The notes under the pieces: model-generated
The model's database searches: none
What the model saw: the letters and a program-made list of their open reading frames with translations, nothing else
What the model was told of the DNA's origin: nothing
Made by a program: the position numbers and the translations under genes
Part shown: positions 9,408 to 16,846 of the stretch, piece by piece
Layout of the letters: every line of letters starts with the position of its first letter
How positions within the stretch are numbered: position 1 is the first letter of the stretch
Assembly (NCBI GenBank): GCA_900541745.1
Contig: UQLA01000014.1
Span: 9,482-73,481, forward strand
Direction of reading: 5' to 3'
Origin: an uncultured Collinsella sp.
GTDB lineage: Bacteria > Actinomycetota > Coriobacteriia > Coriobacteriales > Coriobacteriaceae
Length of the DNA stretch: 64,000 bases

Positions 9408-10745
9408 ATGTCCCTCACCTCTTTTGCAAAGCGCTCCGCCCAGCTTGCCGCCGGCTTTGTCTGCGCTATCGCTCTTGCTGCCGGCATGCCCACCGTCGCC
9501 GGCGCCCAAGTGCTCACGACCGACGACGTCTGCGGCAAGACCGCCGACGCCCGCGGCATCACGACAGAAAACCTGCCCGATATCGAGGCAACGAATGCCC
9601 TTGTTATGGGCAAGGACGGCACCGTCTACTATGGACGCGGCGCCGATGAACAGGTCAAGATCGCCTCGATCACCAAGGTCATGACCGCAATCCTGACCGT
9701 CGAAAACTGCAAGATGGACGAGAAGGTCACGGTGAGCAACGCTGCCGCCACCGTAGGCAACTCGACTGCCGGCCTGCTCGAAGGCGACGAGCTCACCGTG
9801 GAGCAGGCACTACGCGGCCTGTTGATCCCCTCGGGCAACGACGCCGCCACCGTGCTTGCCGAGTACGTAGGCAAAAAGATCGACCCCAAGACCAAAGACG
9901 CCGAGGCAACCTTTGTGAAGGCCATGAACGAGCGCGCCAAAAAGCTCGGCTGCACCGGCACGGTCTTTGAGAATCCACACGGCCTGGACTTTGATGAGTG
10001 GGCCGGCGACATGCACTCAACCGCACATGACGTGGCACTGATGATGCAGGAGGCTATGAAAAACGACACGTTCCGCGAGGTCGTGGCGAGCGAGGACTCC
10101 TGGATCGAGGTTACAGGTGCCGATGGCTCAGACCATTCGCATTCCATGGACACGCACAACGTTTTGCTCGGTCAGGACGGAAACATTGGCGGCAAGACCG
10201 GCACCACCGACGACGCGGGCTATTGCTTTACGAGCGCCTACAACCGCGACGGCGACGAGATCTACACCGTTATTTTGAACTCCACAACCAACGATCAGCG
10301 CTTTACCGATACGGCGACCCTTGCCAACTGGTACTACGGTCACAAGGTGACGGTCGCAATTGCCAATACACAGGAGAAGACCGCCAACGGCAACCCGCTT
10401 ATGGCGCGCATTGGCCAAACCGACTGGACGGATAAGACAATCGATGCCACGCTCGCCGACCCCGCCGCACAGGCAACAGTGTTCTCACTCGCCGGCGAAG
10501 TGACCGAAAAGGTTAGCTACGATGACCTTTCGGGCACGGTGCATGTTGGCGATAAGGTGGGCAGCGTTACGCTTAAGCAGGACGGCACCAAGATTGCCAT
10601 CATGGACCTGGTTGCCGACGAGGAAGGAACGGGGCCCAATCCCATCGAGTGGCTGCTCGTGAAGCTCGACCGCCTGGGCCGCCGCATCGACAACCGCCCG
10701 CTCACAGCCGAAAGCGAGACCGTAGCCAAGGCTCCTGAGGTGTAG
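9408..10745 (+). CDS. D-alanyl-D-alanine carboxypeptidase (class A low-molecular-weight PBP)
   Basis: Secreted or anchored penicillin-binding protein that trims the terminal D-Ala of peptidoglycan stem peptides; 445 residues. A signal peptide (MSLTSFAKR, then a hydrophobic run to AGMPTVAGAQ) ends near residue 33. The peptidase S11 motifs are all present: SxxK in ASITKVMT, SxN in PSGNDA and KTG in GGKTGTTDDAG. A C-terminal PBP5-like beta domain follows, then a tail with no clear membrane anchor. The reading frame stays open upstream to 9294, but the signal peptide argues for the ATG at 9408; the ribosome-binding site is weak. A TATACT box at 9360-9365 is a possible -10. A strong terminator follows. 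Confidence 0.9.
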   Translation: MSLTSFAKRSAQLAAGFVCAIALAAGMPTVAGAQVLTTDDVCGKTADARGITTENLPDIEATNALVMGKDGTVYYGRGADEQVKIASITKVMTAILTVENCKMDEKVTVSNAAATVGNSTAGLLEGDELTVEQALRGLLIPSGNDAATVLAEYVGKKIDPKTKDAEATFVKAMNERAKKLGCTGTVFENPHGLDFDEWAGDMHSTAHDVALMMQEAMKNDTFREVVASEDSWIEVTGADGSDHSHSMDTHNVLLGQDGNIGGKTGTTDDAGYCFTSAYNRDGDEIYTVILNSTTNDQRFTDTATLANWYYGHKVTVAIANTQEKTANGNPLMARIGQTDWTDKTIDATLADPAAQATVFSLAGEVTEKVSYDDLSGTVHVGDKVGSVTLKQDGTKIAIMDLVADEEGTGPNPIEWLLVKLDRLGRRIDNRPLTAESETVAKAPEV

Positions 10746-10770
10746 GGCCAAAGCGTTATCACATCGAACC

Positions 10771-10804
10771 AAATGAGGCGTCCAACGGAGCGCCTCATTT
10801 TTTT
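10771..10804 (+). terminator. Rho-independent terminator after the D,D-carboxypeptidase gene
   Basis: A perfect 10-bp stem, AAATGAGGCG pairing with CGCCTCATTT around a 10-base loop, runs straight into a T tract, 26 bp after the stop codon. Confidence 0.9.
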
Positions 10805-10880
10805 GAGGGTTCGAATCCCCAGCTAACGTTCTTCTAATTAAAAAAAGGGCCCCAAATGGAACCCTTCTTTCATGTCATAC
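10805..10880 (-). repeat. Outer remnant of the tRNA-Ser-linked repeat unit: inverted T-arm end plus terminator copy
   Basis: Contains GGGTTCGAATCCCCAGCT (the tRNA-Ser T-arm written in the opposite orientation to the tRNA gene), then AACGTTC and a second copy of the tRNA-Ser terminator (AAGGGCCCC-aaat-GGAACCCTT with the T-run on the minus strand). The same order is found at 11001-11060 next to the intact tRNA gene, so this is a second, truncated unit with no body of its own. Confidence 0.75.
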
Positions 10881-11031
10881 TGGCGGAGAGCTGGGGATAT
10901 CCGGGCATGCTGCGCATGCCCTCCGGCTTCAAAGCCTGGCGGCTTTTCGCCCACGGGCTACAAACGCTTTCGCGTTTGCTTAACGCCCGTGCCCTCTCGG
11001 GTTCGAATCCCCAGCTAACGTGGTTCAACTA
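10881..11031 (-). repeat. tRNA-3'-end-linked structured element, Ser copy
   Basis: The first 18 bases (TGGCGGAGAGCTGGGGAT on the plus strand) are identical to the 3' end of the intact tRNA-Ser gene at 11071-11088. A GC-rich body of about 100 bp follows, then an inverted T-arm (GGGTTCGAATCCCCAGCT, 11002-11019). The body on the minus strand folds as CACGGGC...GCCCGTG enclosing CAAACGC-GAAA-GCGTTTG. No reading frame is conserved between copies. Four more elements of the same plan lie downstream of tRNA-Arg and tRNA-Phe genes. Confidence 0.8.
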
Positions 11032-11060
11032 AAAAAGGGTCCCTTTTGGAACCCTTCTTT
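11032..11060 (-). terminator. Terminator of tRNA-Ser
   Basis: On the minus strand AAGGGTTCC and GGACCCTT pair around AAAA and are followed by TTTTTTAG; it begins about 14 bases after the encoded CCA. Confidence 0.8.
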
Positions 11061-11070
11061 AAAGTCTTAC

Positions 11071-11161
11071 TGGCGGAGAGCTGGGGATTCGAACCCCAGA
11101 TGCCCTTTTGGGGCATACTCGCTTAGCAGGCGAGCACCTTCGGCCTCTCGGTCAGCTCTCC
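11071..11161 (-). tRNA. tRNA-Ser (anticodon GCT)
   Basis: A 91-base gene including the encoded CCA. Acceptor GGAGAGC pairs with GCTCTCC; anticodon stem CTCGC/GCGAG with loop CTGCTAA gives GCT, which reads AGC and AGU; the long variable arm TGCCCCAAAAGGGCA is diagnostic of serine; T-arm TGGGGTTCGAATCCCCA; discriminator G. All stems are perfect. Confidence 0.96.
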
Positions 11162-11359
11162 GTAACAGCCGTTCTATAGTAACCAAACAGTCGAGGATGG
11201 GCAAGGGGAAATTTTGGAGCGATTCCAATTTGCCAGTAGACGTCTCACCCAATCATCTCAATCTGTAACAGTTACAGGCCGAATCTTCGTCCAGATGTTA
11301 CAGATTTAGACAAAGATACGGGGCAACCCCAGCGGCGGCGTCGATGCCTCCAGTCTTTA

Positions 11360-12442
11360 TTAGTCCGCTCGAACGGTCTCCAACAGATAATCGCGCATGT
11401 ACGGAATTGCAAACGAAACACAGCCGTAGCCAGCAGGCTCAATCAGTCCCGTATCGATCAAACGTTTGCGATACGACCCGACTTTATTCGCCGGCAATCC
11501 CATCTTTTTGGCAATATCACCGTTCGTAATCTCGCCGCCTTCGCATTGCGCCATCGCCGCGAGATATTGAAACTGCCGCTCCGACACCCTGCGCAGCGCG
11601 GGGGCAATCACCATGGCATTGAAACTATCAAGAGCCGCCTGGACACCCTTGCGAGCCGCCTCTTCACTCACGCTCTCCGACCCGCTGCGCGCAGCAACCT
11701 GCCAAGCGTAATATCCGACCAACTGGACCATAAAGGGATAGCCTGCCGAAGCCTTTGTCAAAAGCTCAGCAACGCCTTCGTCGAGTTCCTTGCCCGCACG
11801 CCTCATCGTATCCTCAAACGATCCGCCGACTTCAAAATCTGAAAGCCGCGTGAGTTCGATATGCTTCGCCCTCTGAAGGAACGTCAACGTATCATCCACC
11901 ACCACGCCATCCACAGAGGTTGGCAAACCAGCGAATGCAAAGGCGACATTCGCCCCTTGGCGAATCAAGAGCTGCATTTCATTACCCAGCTCGCGCATTT
12001 CCTCAGTTGAGGCGTCCTGAATCTCATCGAGTGTGATGAGCAAACCACCTCGCTTCGCGGCATCGTACATCGCCTCGCCCAGATGAGAGGCTGACTTCGA
12101 CAGCTCCACGGAGCCAAGGCTGACTCCTAAAATCGATGGGGAAATCGACATTGATGCAAGACGAACATTTCGCTGCAGAGCCTCGAGAATTCTGTCGCAA
12201 AAACCGGCATTTGAGGCGACGTCGACAACCTCGAATCCTTTTTTGCGCGCAAGATCGCCCAATGCGTTGAGGAGCACCGTTTTACCCGTGCCTCGGACAC
12301 CCGAGATGCGCATGAGTCGATCGGGGGCACCAGGGCCATTCTCAAGAGCCTCGTCAAAGTCATCCAAAACAGCGTCGCGTCCGATAAGCTCAGGTGGATT
12401 CATGCCCGCTGTTGGCTTAAAGGGATTAATAGCTTTTGACAT
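11360..12442 (-). CDS. AAA+ ATPase with C-terminal winged-helix region
   Basis: A 360-residue ATPase of the AAA_16/ORC-like type. Walker A RGTGKTVLLNALG near residues 54-66 (in ISGVRGTGKT), Walker B LLITLDEIQDAS near 135-146, a sensor-like FAFAGLPTS, and a C-terminal region (QYLAAMAQCEGGEITNGDIAKKMG, RKRLIDTGLIE) that looks like a winged helix. The N-terminal IGRDAVLDDF is the usual entry to this domain. The ATG at 12440-12442 follows GAGGAGG, better than the upstream in-frame start at 12487. The promoter region contains six tandem TTTARCA units 20-70 bp upstream, suggesting autoregulation. Its cellular role is not evident. It is flanked by tRNA-Ser downstream and a large unknown gene upstream. 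Confidence 0.8.
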   Translation of the reverse strand: MSKAINPFKPTAGMNPPELIGRDAVLDDFDEALENGPGAPDRLMRISGVRGTGKTVLLNALGDLARKKGFEVVDVASNAGFCDRILEALQRNVRLASMSISPSILGVSLGSVELSKSASHLGEAMYDAAKRGGLLITLDEIQDASTEEMRELGNEMQLLIRQGANVAFAFAGLPTSVDGVVVDDTLTFLQRAKHIELTRLSDFEVGGSFEDTMRRAGKELDEGVAELLTKASAGYPFMVQLVGYYAWQVAARSGSESVSEEAARKGVQAALDSFNAMVIAPALRRVSERQFQYLAAMAQCEGGEITNGDIAKKMGLPANKVGSYRKRLIDTGLIEPAGYGCVSFAIPYMRDYLLETVRAD

Positions 12443-12460
12443 TCGACCTCCTCTGCCAGT

Positions 12461-12514
12461 TTTAACAACTTTAACAAAGTTTAGCAACTTTAGCAGAGTT
12501 TAACAGTTTTAGCA
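12461..12514. promoter_or_regulatory. Six-unit tandem TTTARCA array upstream of the AAA ATPase gene
   Basis: TTTAACA or TTTAGCA occurs at 12461, 12470, 12480, 12489, 12499 and 12508, a 9-10 bp period close to one helical turn. It is an AT-rich island in GC-rich surroundings, ending about 20 bp before the start codon of the ATPase. The likely roles are a cooperative operator or an iteron-like protein-loading array. Confidence 0.6.
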
Positions 12515-12603
12515 GGCTCGGCGGCTTTATGCCTTACCGATTCTGTCGGGTCCTCCCGCCCGCGCCGATACAAATAGCGCGGTGCGGCCCCTCTATACCG
12601 CCC

Positions 12604-15045
12604 CTACCCCAGCGAGCGGTTGAGGGAGCCGAGCTCATCGTTGCCCATGGTGCGCCACATTTGATAGATACAGCCGCGCGCCAAGAAAAAGAAACCGTTA
12701 TCGACGAGTTGCACGGCGGCATCCGCGAGTTGATTGGTCACGGCGGGCACCGGCGGCAGCTCAAGACCTGCCTTGCGGATGGCCTCGACAGCCTCCTCAA
12801 ACGTTGGCGGCTTGATGACGCCCATCTCGTTCATAAGGCCCTGCATTTCCTCCTGCGCACTGCCACCCGACTCCTCGCCGCGCGGCACCAGGCGATAACA
12901 TGCCAGCGCCAGCTCGAGCTGGTCGCAGTTCCAATAGGCAAACGCCAGGCGATAGAACAGGTAACCGATTGAAGGCCGGTCGCTGGCAATGCGCAGGCCG
13001 TGGCGCGCTACCTCGATAATCTCGTCATAGCGCTCCAGGCGTGCTAGCACGTTGATCAGGGCAAAGTGAGACTGCATGGACGAGCGCGCCAAATCGTAGA
13101 GACGACGCACCTCGGGCAGCGCACGCTCAAAGTCCTCTTGTTCGGCGTAAAAGCTGCAGATCTCGTGCTGGGCAAAATACAGCGCATCCGGAGCGCGAAG
13201 GATACGCACGGAACGGTCCTCCTCCATCACCGGCAGCACCATGCGCACCAGCTGGTTATCGCAGAACTGGGTCTGCACCGGGCCCGTCGCCAAAAGCTCA
13301 GCAACAGTACACTTGGCTTCCAGCTCCTCGACAAGGCGAGAAAAGCCCTCGAAAGCACCGGCTCGGTCAACTTTGGATTGCTCGCGCAGCTCGACGACAC
13401 GGGCGACATACGGATCGTTGTCCTCCTCCATGACCTCAAGCTCGTCAGCCGTATCAGCGAGCAGCAAATCGCGAAGCGCAGACGGCAATGGACGATGGTC
13501 ATCGCGTGGTCGGGCGTGAACCTCTGCAGGCTCAATCATGTCCGGAGTATCTGCCTCATATGCCTCGAGCAAATGCTTGCAGGGCATGTCGTCCATATCC
13601 ATGCTCTCAAGATCCTTGGCGACAGAAACGCAATCAGCCAGATAGGCCGCACGGCCAAAGGAATACGTTTCGACAACGCGCTCGCCCTGCTCGCCGTCGG
13701 GAACCGCAATCTGCACGTAGCAGCGCGTGATGCGAGTGCCCGAAGCAAAGCAAGCCGCCGCGAGTGTAAGCGCAATACGCGCATCGTGCTCAGTGGCCCA
13801 TGCCGCGCGCTTAGGCTCATCCACCTCGCGCCAGGCGTCATCTTGAGCATCGTATTCGCGCTGCGGCATAGCATCGACAACCGTGCGGCCAAATCGCACC
13901 AGCATGATGCCTTCGGCGACGTTCGCTCGATAGGTGTAATCGAGACGCGTGACCACGTTGAGCGCTTCTACGATACGTGCAAAGCGGGTGCGAACGTCCC
14001 ACTCGCCACCCGGCTGGCACGTAACCGTCCCCGGCTTGGCCCACGGGTTGTCATTCGACAGCGTTTCGAGCAAGCGAGGAACGTCGTTTGTCGTCTTGCT
14101 GATATGCCAGAGGTCAAAGAGCGAGCAGCCCTCAAAGCTTGGCGACGAGGCAACGGGGCCCAACCCTGCTCCAATACGCTCAAGGATGCCCGATAGGCGG
14201 TTCAGGCGGCACTCGACGGCAAGCAGGGTATCGATCTCGTCCTGGTCCAGCAGGCTACGGTCAAAATTGAGATAGAAGAGCCTCGAGCGATCGATGCGCG
14301 CCAGGCTCATTTCGGTTTTAGCCGCTATGGTGCGCAGGCGAGGCAGATTAACTTCGCCCATCAAAGCGGCGGCATAGCGCTCGATGCCACTTGGATTATC
14401 TGTATGGTCAATGCGGTAGAGCAGCGTTTCGATTGCATCGGGCAGCGGCGTGGAATCAAAACCCAGCAGCACCTCAACCGGCTCGGGGAGTTTTACAAGC
14501 TTGATCTTGTCGACGGCATTTTTCATGCCCTCGTCGAGGCCGTCACCGTCTGCCGTGCCTAAGACAGCGTTTTCAGAATCGGCGAATATCACGTAACGCA
14601 AGAACATCGAGGCCATGAACTCGCCGTAGCGAAGGCTGCGCGTCGAATTCCACGTCTCGCGATCGGATTGTTCGCGCATGGTGCCTTCGGGAGAGCCGAT
14701 GACTCGCGCCCGAGAGCGCATTGTCCCATCGGCGCCCCTGACCGCAATCTCACCGATGCTGGAATCGGACTCGTCGAGAATCAGTTGCATGTCGGGATCG
14801 TCGGGCAGCGATTCCTCGTTAACGGGACGGTCCACCTTATAGACCTCACCCGAAACGCTCACGTAGCCCAAAAGCGACACATGGCTTTTGCCGACGAATT
14901 CAACGACATAGCATGATTCATGCGGGTCCTCGCCAAAGAGCTTCCAAACCACGCCATACGAGCGTCCCGCAGGCTGCTCGGGCATGGCCGGAAAGCGCTT
15001 TTTGGGATCGAGAAACCTGAGCTTGTATGTCGGACGCTCTGCCAC
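12604..15045 (-). CDS. Large uncharacterised cytosolic protein with TPR-like C-terminal region
   Basis: An 813-residue protein that I do not recognise. It has no signal peptide or membrane segment and is rich in acidic residues. The N-terminal 100 residues (KLRFLDPKKRFPAMPEQ, then YGVVWKLFGEDPHES) look like a small beta domain. The middle 450 residues show no known motif. Residues about 640-760 have helical pairs resembling tetratricopeptide repeats (ALYFAQHEICSFYAEQEDFE, SIGYLFYRLAFAYWNCDQLE), suggesting protein-protein contacts. The start is GTG, with AGGG nine bases upstream. It stands alone between the ATPase promoter region and the tRNA-Arg array. Codon use looks like its neighbours. Confidence 0.75.
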   Translation of the reverse strand: MAERPTYKLRFLDPKKRFPAMPEQPAGRSYGVVWKLFGEDPHESCYVVEFVGKSHVSLLGYVSVSGEVYKVDRPVNEESLPDDPDMQLILDESDSSIGEIAVRGADGTMRSRARVIGSPEGTMREQSDRETWNSTRSLRYGEFMASMFLRYVIFADSENAVLGTADGDGLDEGMKNAVDKIKLVKLPEPVEVLLGFDSTPLPDAIETLLYRIDHTDNPSGIERYAAALMGEVNLPRLRTIAAKTEMSLARIDRSRLFYLNFDRSLLDQDEIDTLLAVECRLNRLSGILERIGAGLGPVASSPSFEGCSLFDLWHISKTTNDVPRLLETLSNDNPWAKPGTVTCQPGGEWDVRTRFARIVEALNVVTRLDYTYRANVAEGIMLVRFGRTVVDAMPQREYDAQDDAWREVDEPKRAAWATEHDARIALTLAAACFASGTRITRCYVQIAVPDGEQGERVVETYSFGRAAYLADCVSVAKDLESMDMDDMPCKHLLEAYEADTPDMIEPAEVHARPRDDHRPLPSALRDLLLADTADELEVMEEDNDPYVARVVELREQSKVDRAGAFEGFSRLVEELEAKCTVAELLATGPVQTQFCDNQLVRMVLPVMEEDRSVRILRAPDALYFAQHEICSFYAEQEDFERALPEVRRLYDLARSSMQSHFALINVLARLERYDEIIEVARHGLRIASDRPSIGYLFYRLAFAYWNCDQLELALACYRLVPRGEESGGSAQEEMQGLMNEMGVIKPPTFEEAVEAIRKAGLELPPVPAVTNQLADAAVQLVDNGFFFLARGCIYQMWRTMGNDELGSLNRSLG

Positions 15046-15146
15046 GAAATATCACCCTGATCGGTCGCTTGAAGAAGGAGTGGTCGCGAATAAGTCGCGA
15101 CATCTACTCGAAATCTTACACGAGTCGATGAGAAATAGTCCCCTTT

Positions 15147-15218
15147 GACCGAGGTTCGAATCCATGCGGTGTTTACGTAAAAGAAAAGCCCCCGTCGCCG
15201 GAGGCTTTCAATTTCAAT
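15147..15218 (-). repeat. Outer remnant of the tRNA-Arg-linked repeat: inverted T-arm end plus terminator copy
   Basis: GACCGAGGTTCGAATCCATGCGGTGTTTACGTAA-type sequence (15147-15180) matches the right end of the next element at 15327-15357 base for base over about 30 positions, followed by a copy of the tRNA-Arg terminator (AAAGCCCCC...GGAGGCTTT). No body precedes it, so it is a truncated outer unit. Confidence 0.75.
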
Positions 15219-15357
15219 TGGTGCGGCGTATAGGATTCCGCGTATCCGCACCGGCTTCGCCCGCCTGCCGGCGGACTCGCCCGCGGGCTAAAAACGCTCC
15301 GCGTTTTCTTGACGCCCGCGCCTCGACCGAGGTTCGAATCCATGCGGTGTTTACGTA
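15219..15357 (-). repeat. tRNA-3'-end-linked structured element, Arg copy A
   Basis: Begins with 19 bases identical to the tRNA-Arg 3' end (TGGTGCGGCGTATAGGATT, 15219-15237), then a GC-rich body, then the inverted T-arm GGTTCGAATCC at 15331-15341. On the minus strand the core hairpin is AAAACGC-GGA-GCGTTTT. The pairing with the Ser copy is kept while the bases differ (CAAACGC/GCGTTTG there). Confidence 0.8.
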
Positions 15358-15360
15358 AAA

Positions 15361-15388
15361 GAAAAGCCCCCGTTGCCGGGAGCTTTAA
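15361..15388 (-). terminator. Terminator of tRNA-Arg copy A
   Basis: On the minus strand AAAGCTCCCGG and ACGGGGGCTTTT form the stem, followed by CTTTTACG. Near-identical copies follow the other two tRNA-Arg genes (15788-15812 and 16107-16130) and lie at 15182-15208 and 15598-15622. Confidence 0.75.
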
Positions 15389-15395
15389 TCTCAAA

Positions 15396-15472
15396 TGGTG
15401 CGGCGTATAGGATTCGAACCTATGACGTTCTGATTCGTAGTCAGACCCTCTATCCAGCTGAGGTAACGCCGC
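15396..15472 (-). tRNA. tRNA-Arg (anticodon ACG), copy A
   Basis: A 77-base gene with encoded CCA. Acceptor GCGGCGT/ACGCCGC is perfect; anticodon stem TCTGA/TCAGA with loop CTACGAA gives ACG (inosine-34 expected, reading CGU, CGC and CGA); T-arm ATAGGTTCGAATCCTAT; discriminator A. The three copies in this cluster are identical over the tRNA. Confidence 0.96.
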
Positions 15473-15630
15473 GACTTGTTGATTATTATGCACATGGACT
15501 GAATAATGGTCAAGCGTTTTTTCAAAAAAAGTTATTGAATTTGATTTTTACTCATTTGGAAGGCTTGGCACGATCTTCGGTGCATCGCGATATAAGAAAA
15601 GCCCCCGTTGCCGGAGGCTTAAAACTCAAT

Positions 15631-15781
15631 TGGTGCGGCGTATAGGATTCCGCGCATCCGCTGCGCGGATCCGCACCGGCTTCGCCCGCCTGCCGGCGGA
15701 CTCGCCCGCTCGCTAAAAACGCTCCGCGTTTTCTTGACGCCCGCGCCTCGACCGAGGTTCGAATCTCCGCAATGCTCCCGT
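15631..15781 (-). repeat. tRNA-3'-end-linked structured element, Arg copy B
   Basis: Starts with the same 19-base tRNA-Arg 3' end (15631-15649), has a slightly longer body with an extra GCATCCGCTGCGCGGATC hairpin, and ends with GGTTCGAATC (15756-15765) and TCCGCAATGCTCCCG. The core hairpin AAAACGC-GGA-GCGTTTT is unchanged from copy A. Confidence 0.8.
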
Positions 15782-15820
15782 AAAGGAAAAGCCCCCGTTT
15801 CCGGAGGCTTTAAATTCAAT

Positions 15821-15897
15821 TGGTGCGGCGTATAGGATTCGAACCTATGACGTTCTGATTCGTAGTCAGACCCTCTATCCAGCTGAGGTAACGCCGC
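15821..15897 (-). tRNA. tRNA-Arg (anticodon ACG), copy B
   Basis: Identical in sequence to the copies at 15396 and 16140, with the same perfect stems, ACG anticodon, encoded CCA and its own terminator downstream on the minus strand. Confidence 0.96.
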
Positions 15898-15980
15898 AAC
15901 GCACGGATTATTATGCACGCGAGCCCTCGATGGGTCAAGCAACAATTTAGAATTTTTTTTCGAAGCGCTGATTAAGTTGC

Positions 15981-16100
15981 CATGCGGATCCGCACCGGCT
16001 TCGCCCGCCTGCCGGCGTGCTCGCCCGCTCGCTACGGACGCTCCGCGTCCGCTTCACGCTCGCGCCTCGACCGAGGTTCGAATCCATGGGATGCCGGCGT
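15981..16100 (-). repeat. tRNA-3'-end-linked structured element, Arg copy C (lacks the tRNA 3'-end copy)
   Basis: The body begins CATGCGGATCCGCACCGGC without the tRNA-derived 19 bases seen in copies A and B, and ends with GACCGAGGTTCGAATCC (16069-16085). Its core hairpin on the minus strand is CGGACGC-GGA-GCGTCCG, a fully compensated variant of AAAACGC/GCGTTTT. Confidence 0.75.
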
Positions 16101-16139
16101 AAAAGAAAAGCCCCCGTTGCCGGAGGCTTCAAGTTCGAT

Positions 16140-16216
16140 TGGTGCGGCGTATAGGATTCGAACCTATGACGTTCTGATTCGTAGTCAGACCCTCTATCCA
16201 GCTGAGGTAACGCCGC
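16140..16216 (-). tRNA. tRNA-Arg (anticodon ACG), copy C
   Basis: First of the three tRNA-Arg genes in the direction of transcription. Same sequence as the other two copies, with encoded CCA and a terminator directly downstream. A run of A/T at 16222-16240 on the promoter side could hold the -10 region. Confidence 0.96.
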
Positions 16217-16295
16217 AGCGCAAAACATATAAAACCACTTTAGTTCATTAGAGTCAAGCAAAATCTCAAACTTTTTTCGCGCGGGCCGCAATTTG

Positions 16296-16673
16296 TCACG
16301 CTGCACCACGAGCATCAGCGCTTTTCGTGCGATCGATTGGCTTTTCGATCACATCGAACCCGACGCCGAGCTCCCCCAGAAGCGACCGTACCCGTTGGGC
16401 ACAGTCGTAGTCGGCAAACGAAATGCTCAGCATTCGGGCCACCTGATTAGAAGTTCCAACGCCATAGAAGTGCTCAAGGACAACAAGCGCCTCATGCGCC
16501 ACAAACGTCTCGACCACATGCGGCGACTCCTCAAAGCACCATTGGGTCAACGGACCCTCGCTGGTCTGCCGCACCACCAAACCACCCATACCCGATGGCT
16601 CACACGTAACTAGTAGGTGCTCCCCACCTTCATCGCTCTCAAACAAAACTACCCGCTCATCAAACAGCTCCAT
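16296..16673 (-). CDS. Uncharacterised 125-residue protein
   Basis: A small, soluble, slightly acidic protein that I do not recognise. It has no signal peptide or membrane segment. Two regions stand out: a hydrophobic-patterned N-terminal half with GGEHLLVTCEPSGMGGLVV and TQWCFEESPHVVETFV, and a C-terminal half with RVRSLLGELGVGFDVIE. The ATG is preceded by AAGGGG. It lies between the tRNA-Arg cluster and serS and is read in the same direction as both, but a terminator separates it from serS, so it is probably its own unit. Confidence 0.65.
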   Translation of the reverse strand: MELFDERVVLFESDEGGEHLLVTCEPSGMGGLVVRQTSEGPLTQWCFEESPHVVETFVAHEALVVLEHFYGVGTSNQVARMLSISFADYDCAQRVRSLLGELGVGFDVIEKPIDRTKSADARGAA

Positions 16674-16793
16674 TGCATCCCCTTTCTCTCGCCCGCATCT
16701 AGTAAAAGCATAGCAGGTAGATGGCTGTATACAGAACGTTTGTTCGTGTGTTTTCTATTGAGCTGTCCGCGCGATATGGTAAAGCTCCGCGCG

Positions 16794-16826
16794 CAAAAAG
16801 GGCGCCCCGGAAAGGAGCGCCCTTGC
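16794..16826 (-). terminator. Terminator of serS
   Basis: AAGGGCGC (16798-16805) pairs with GCGCCCTT (16817-16824); on the minus strand a T-run follows. It lies 21 bp after the serS stop. Confidence 0.85.
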
Positions 16827-16846
16827 AAATCGCTTATGCAGGCAAC

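Noticed and set aside
10805..11060. Prophage or integrative-element attachment site as the full explanation of the tRNA-Ser flank
   Set aside because: A 3'-end duplication is present, but the space between the copies is only about 190 bp, there is no integrase gene, and the same body recurs at two other tRNA species.
15147..16100. Repeated peptide-like frames (for example RASPPAGGRSRCG) in the tRNA-Arg array
   Set aside because: The frames are not kept between element copies and lack ribosome-binding sites; the repetition is explained by the DNA element, not by a protein.
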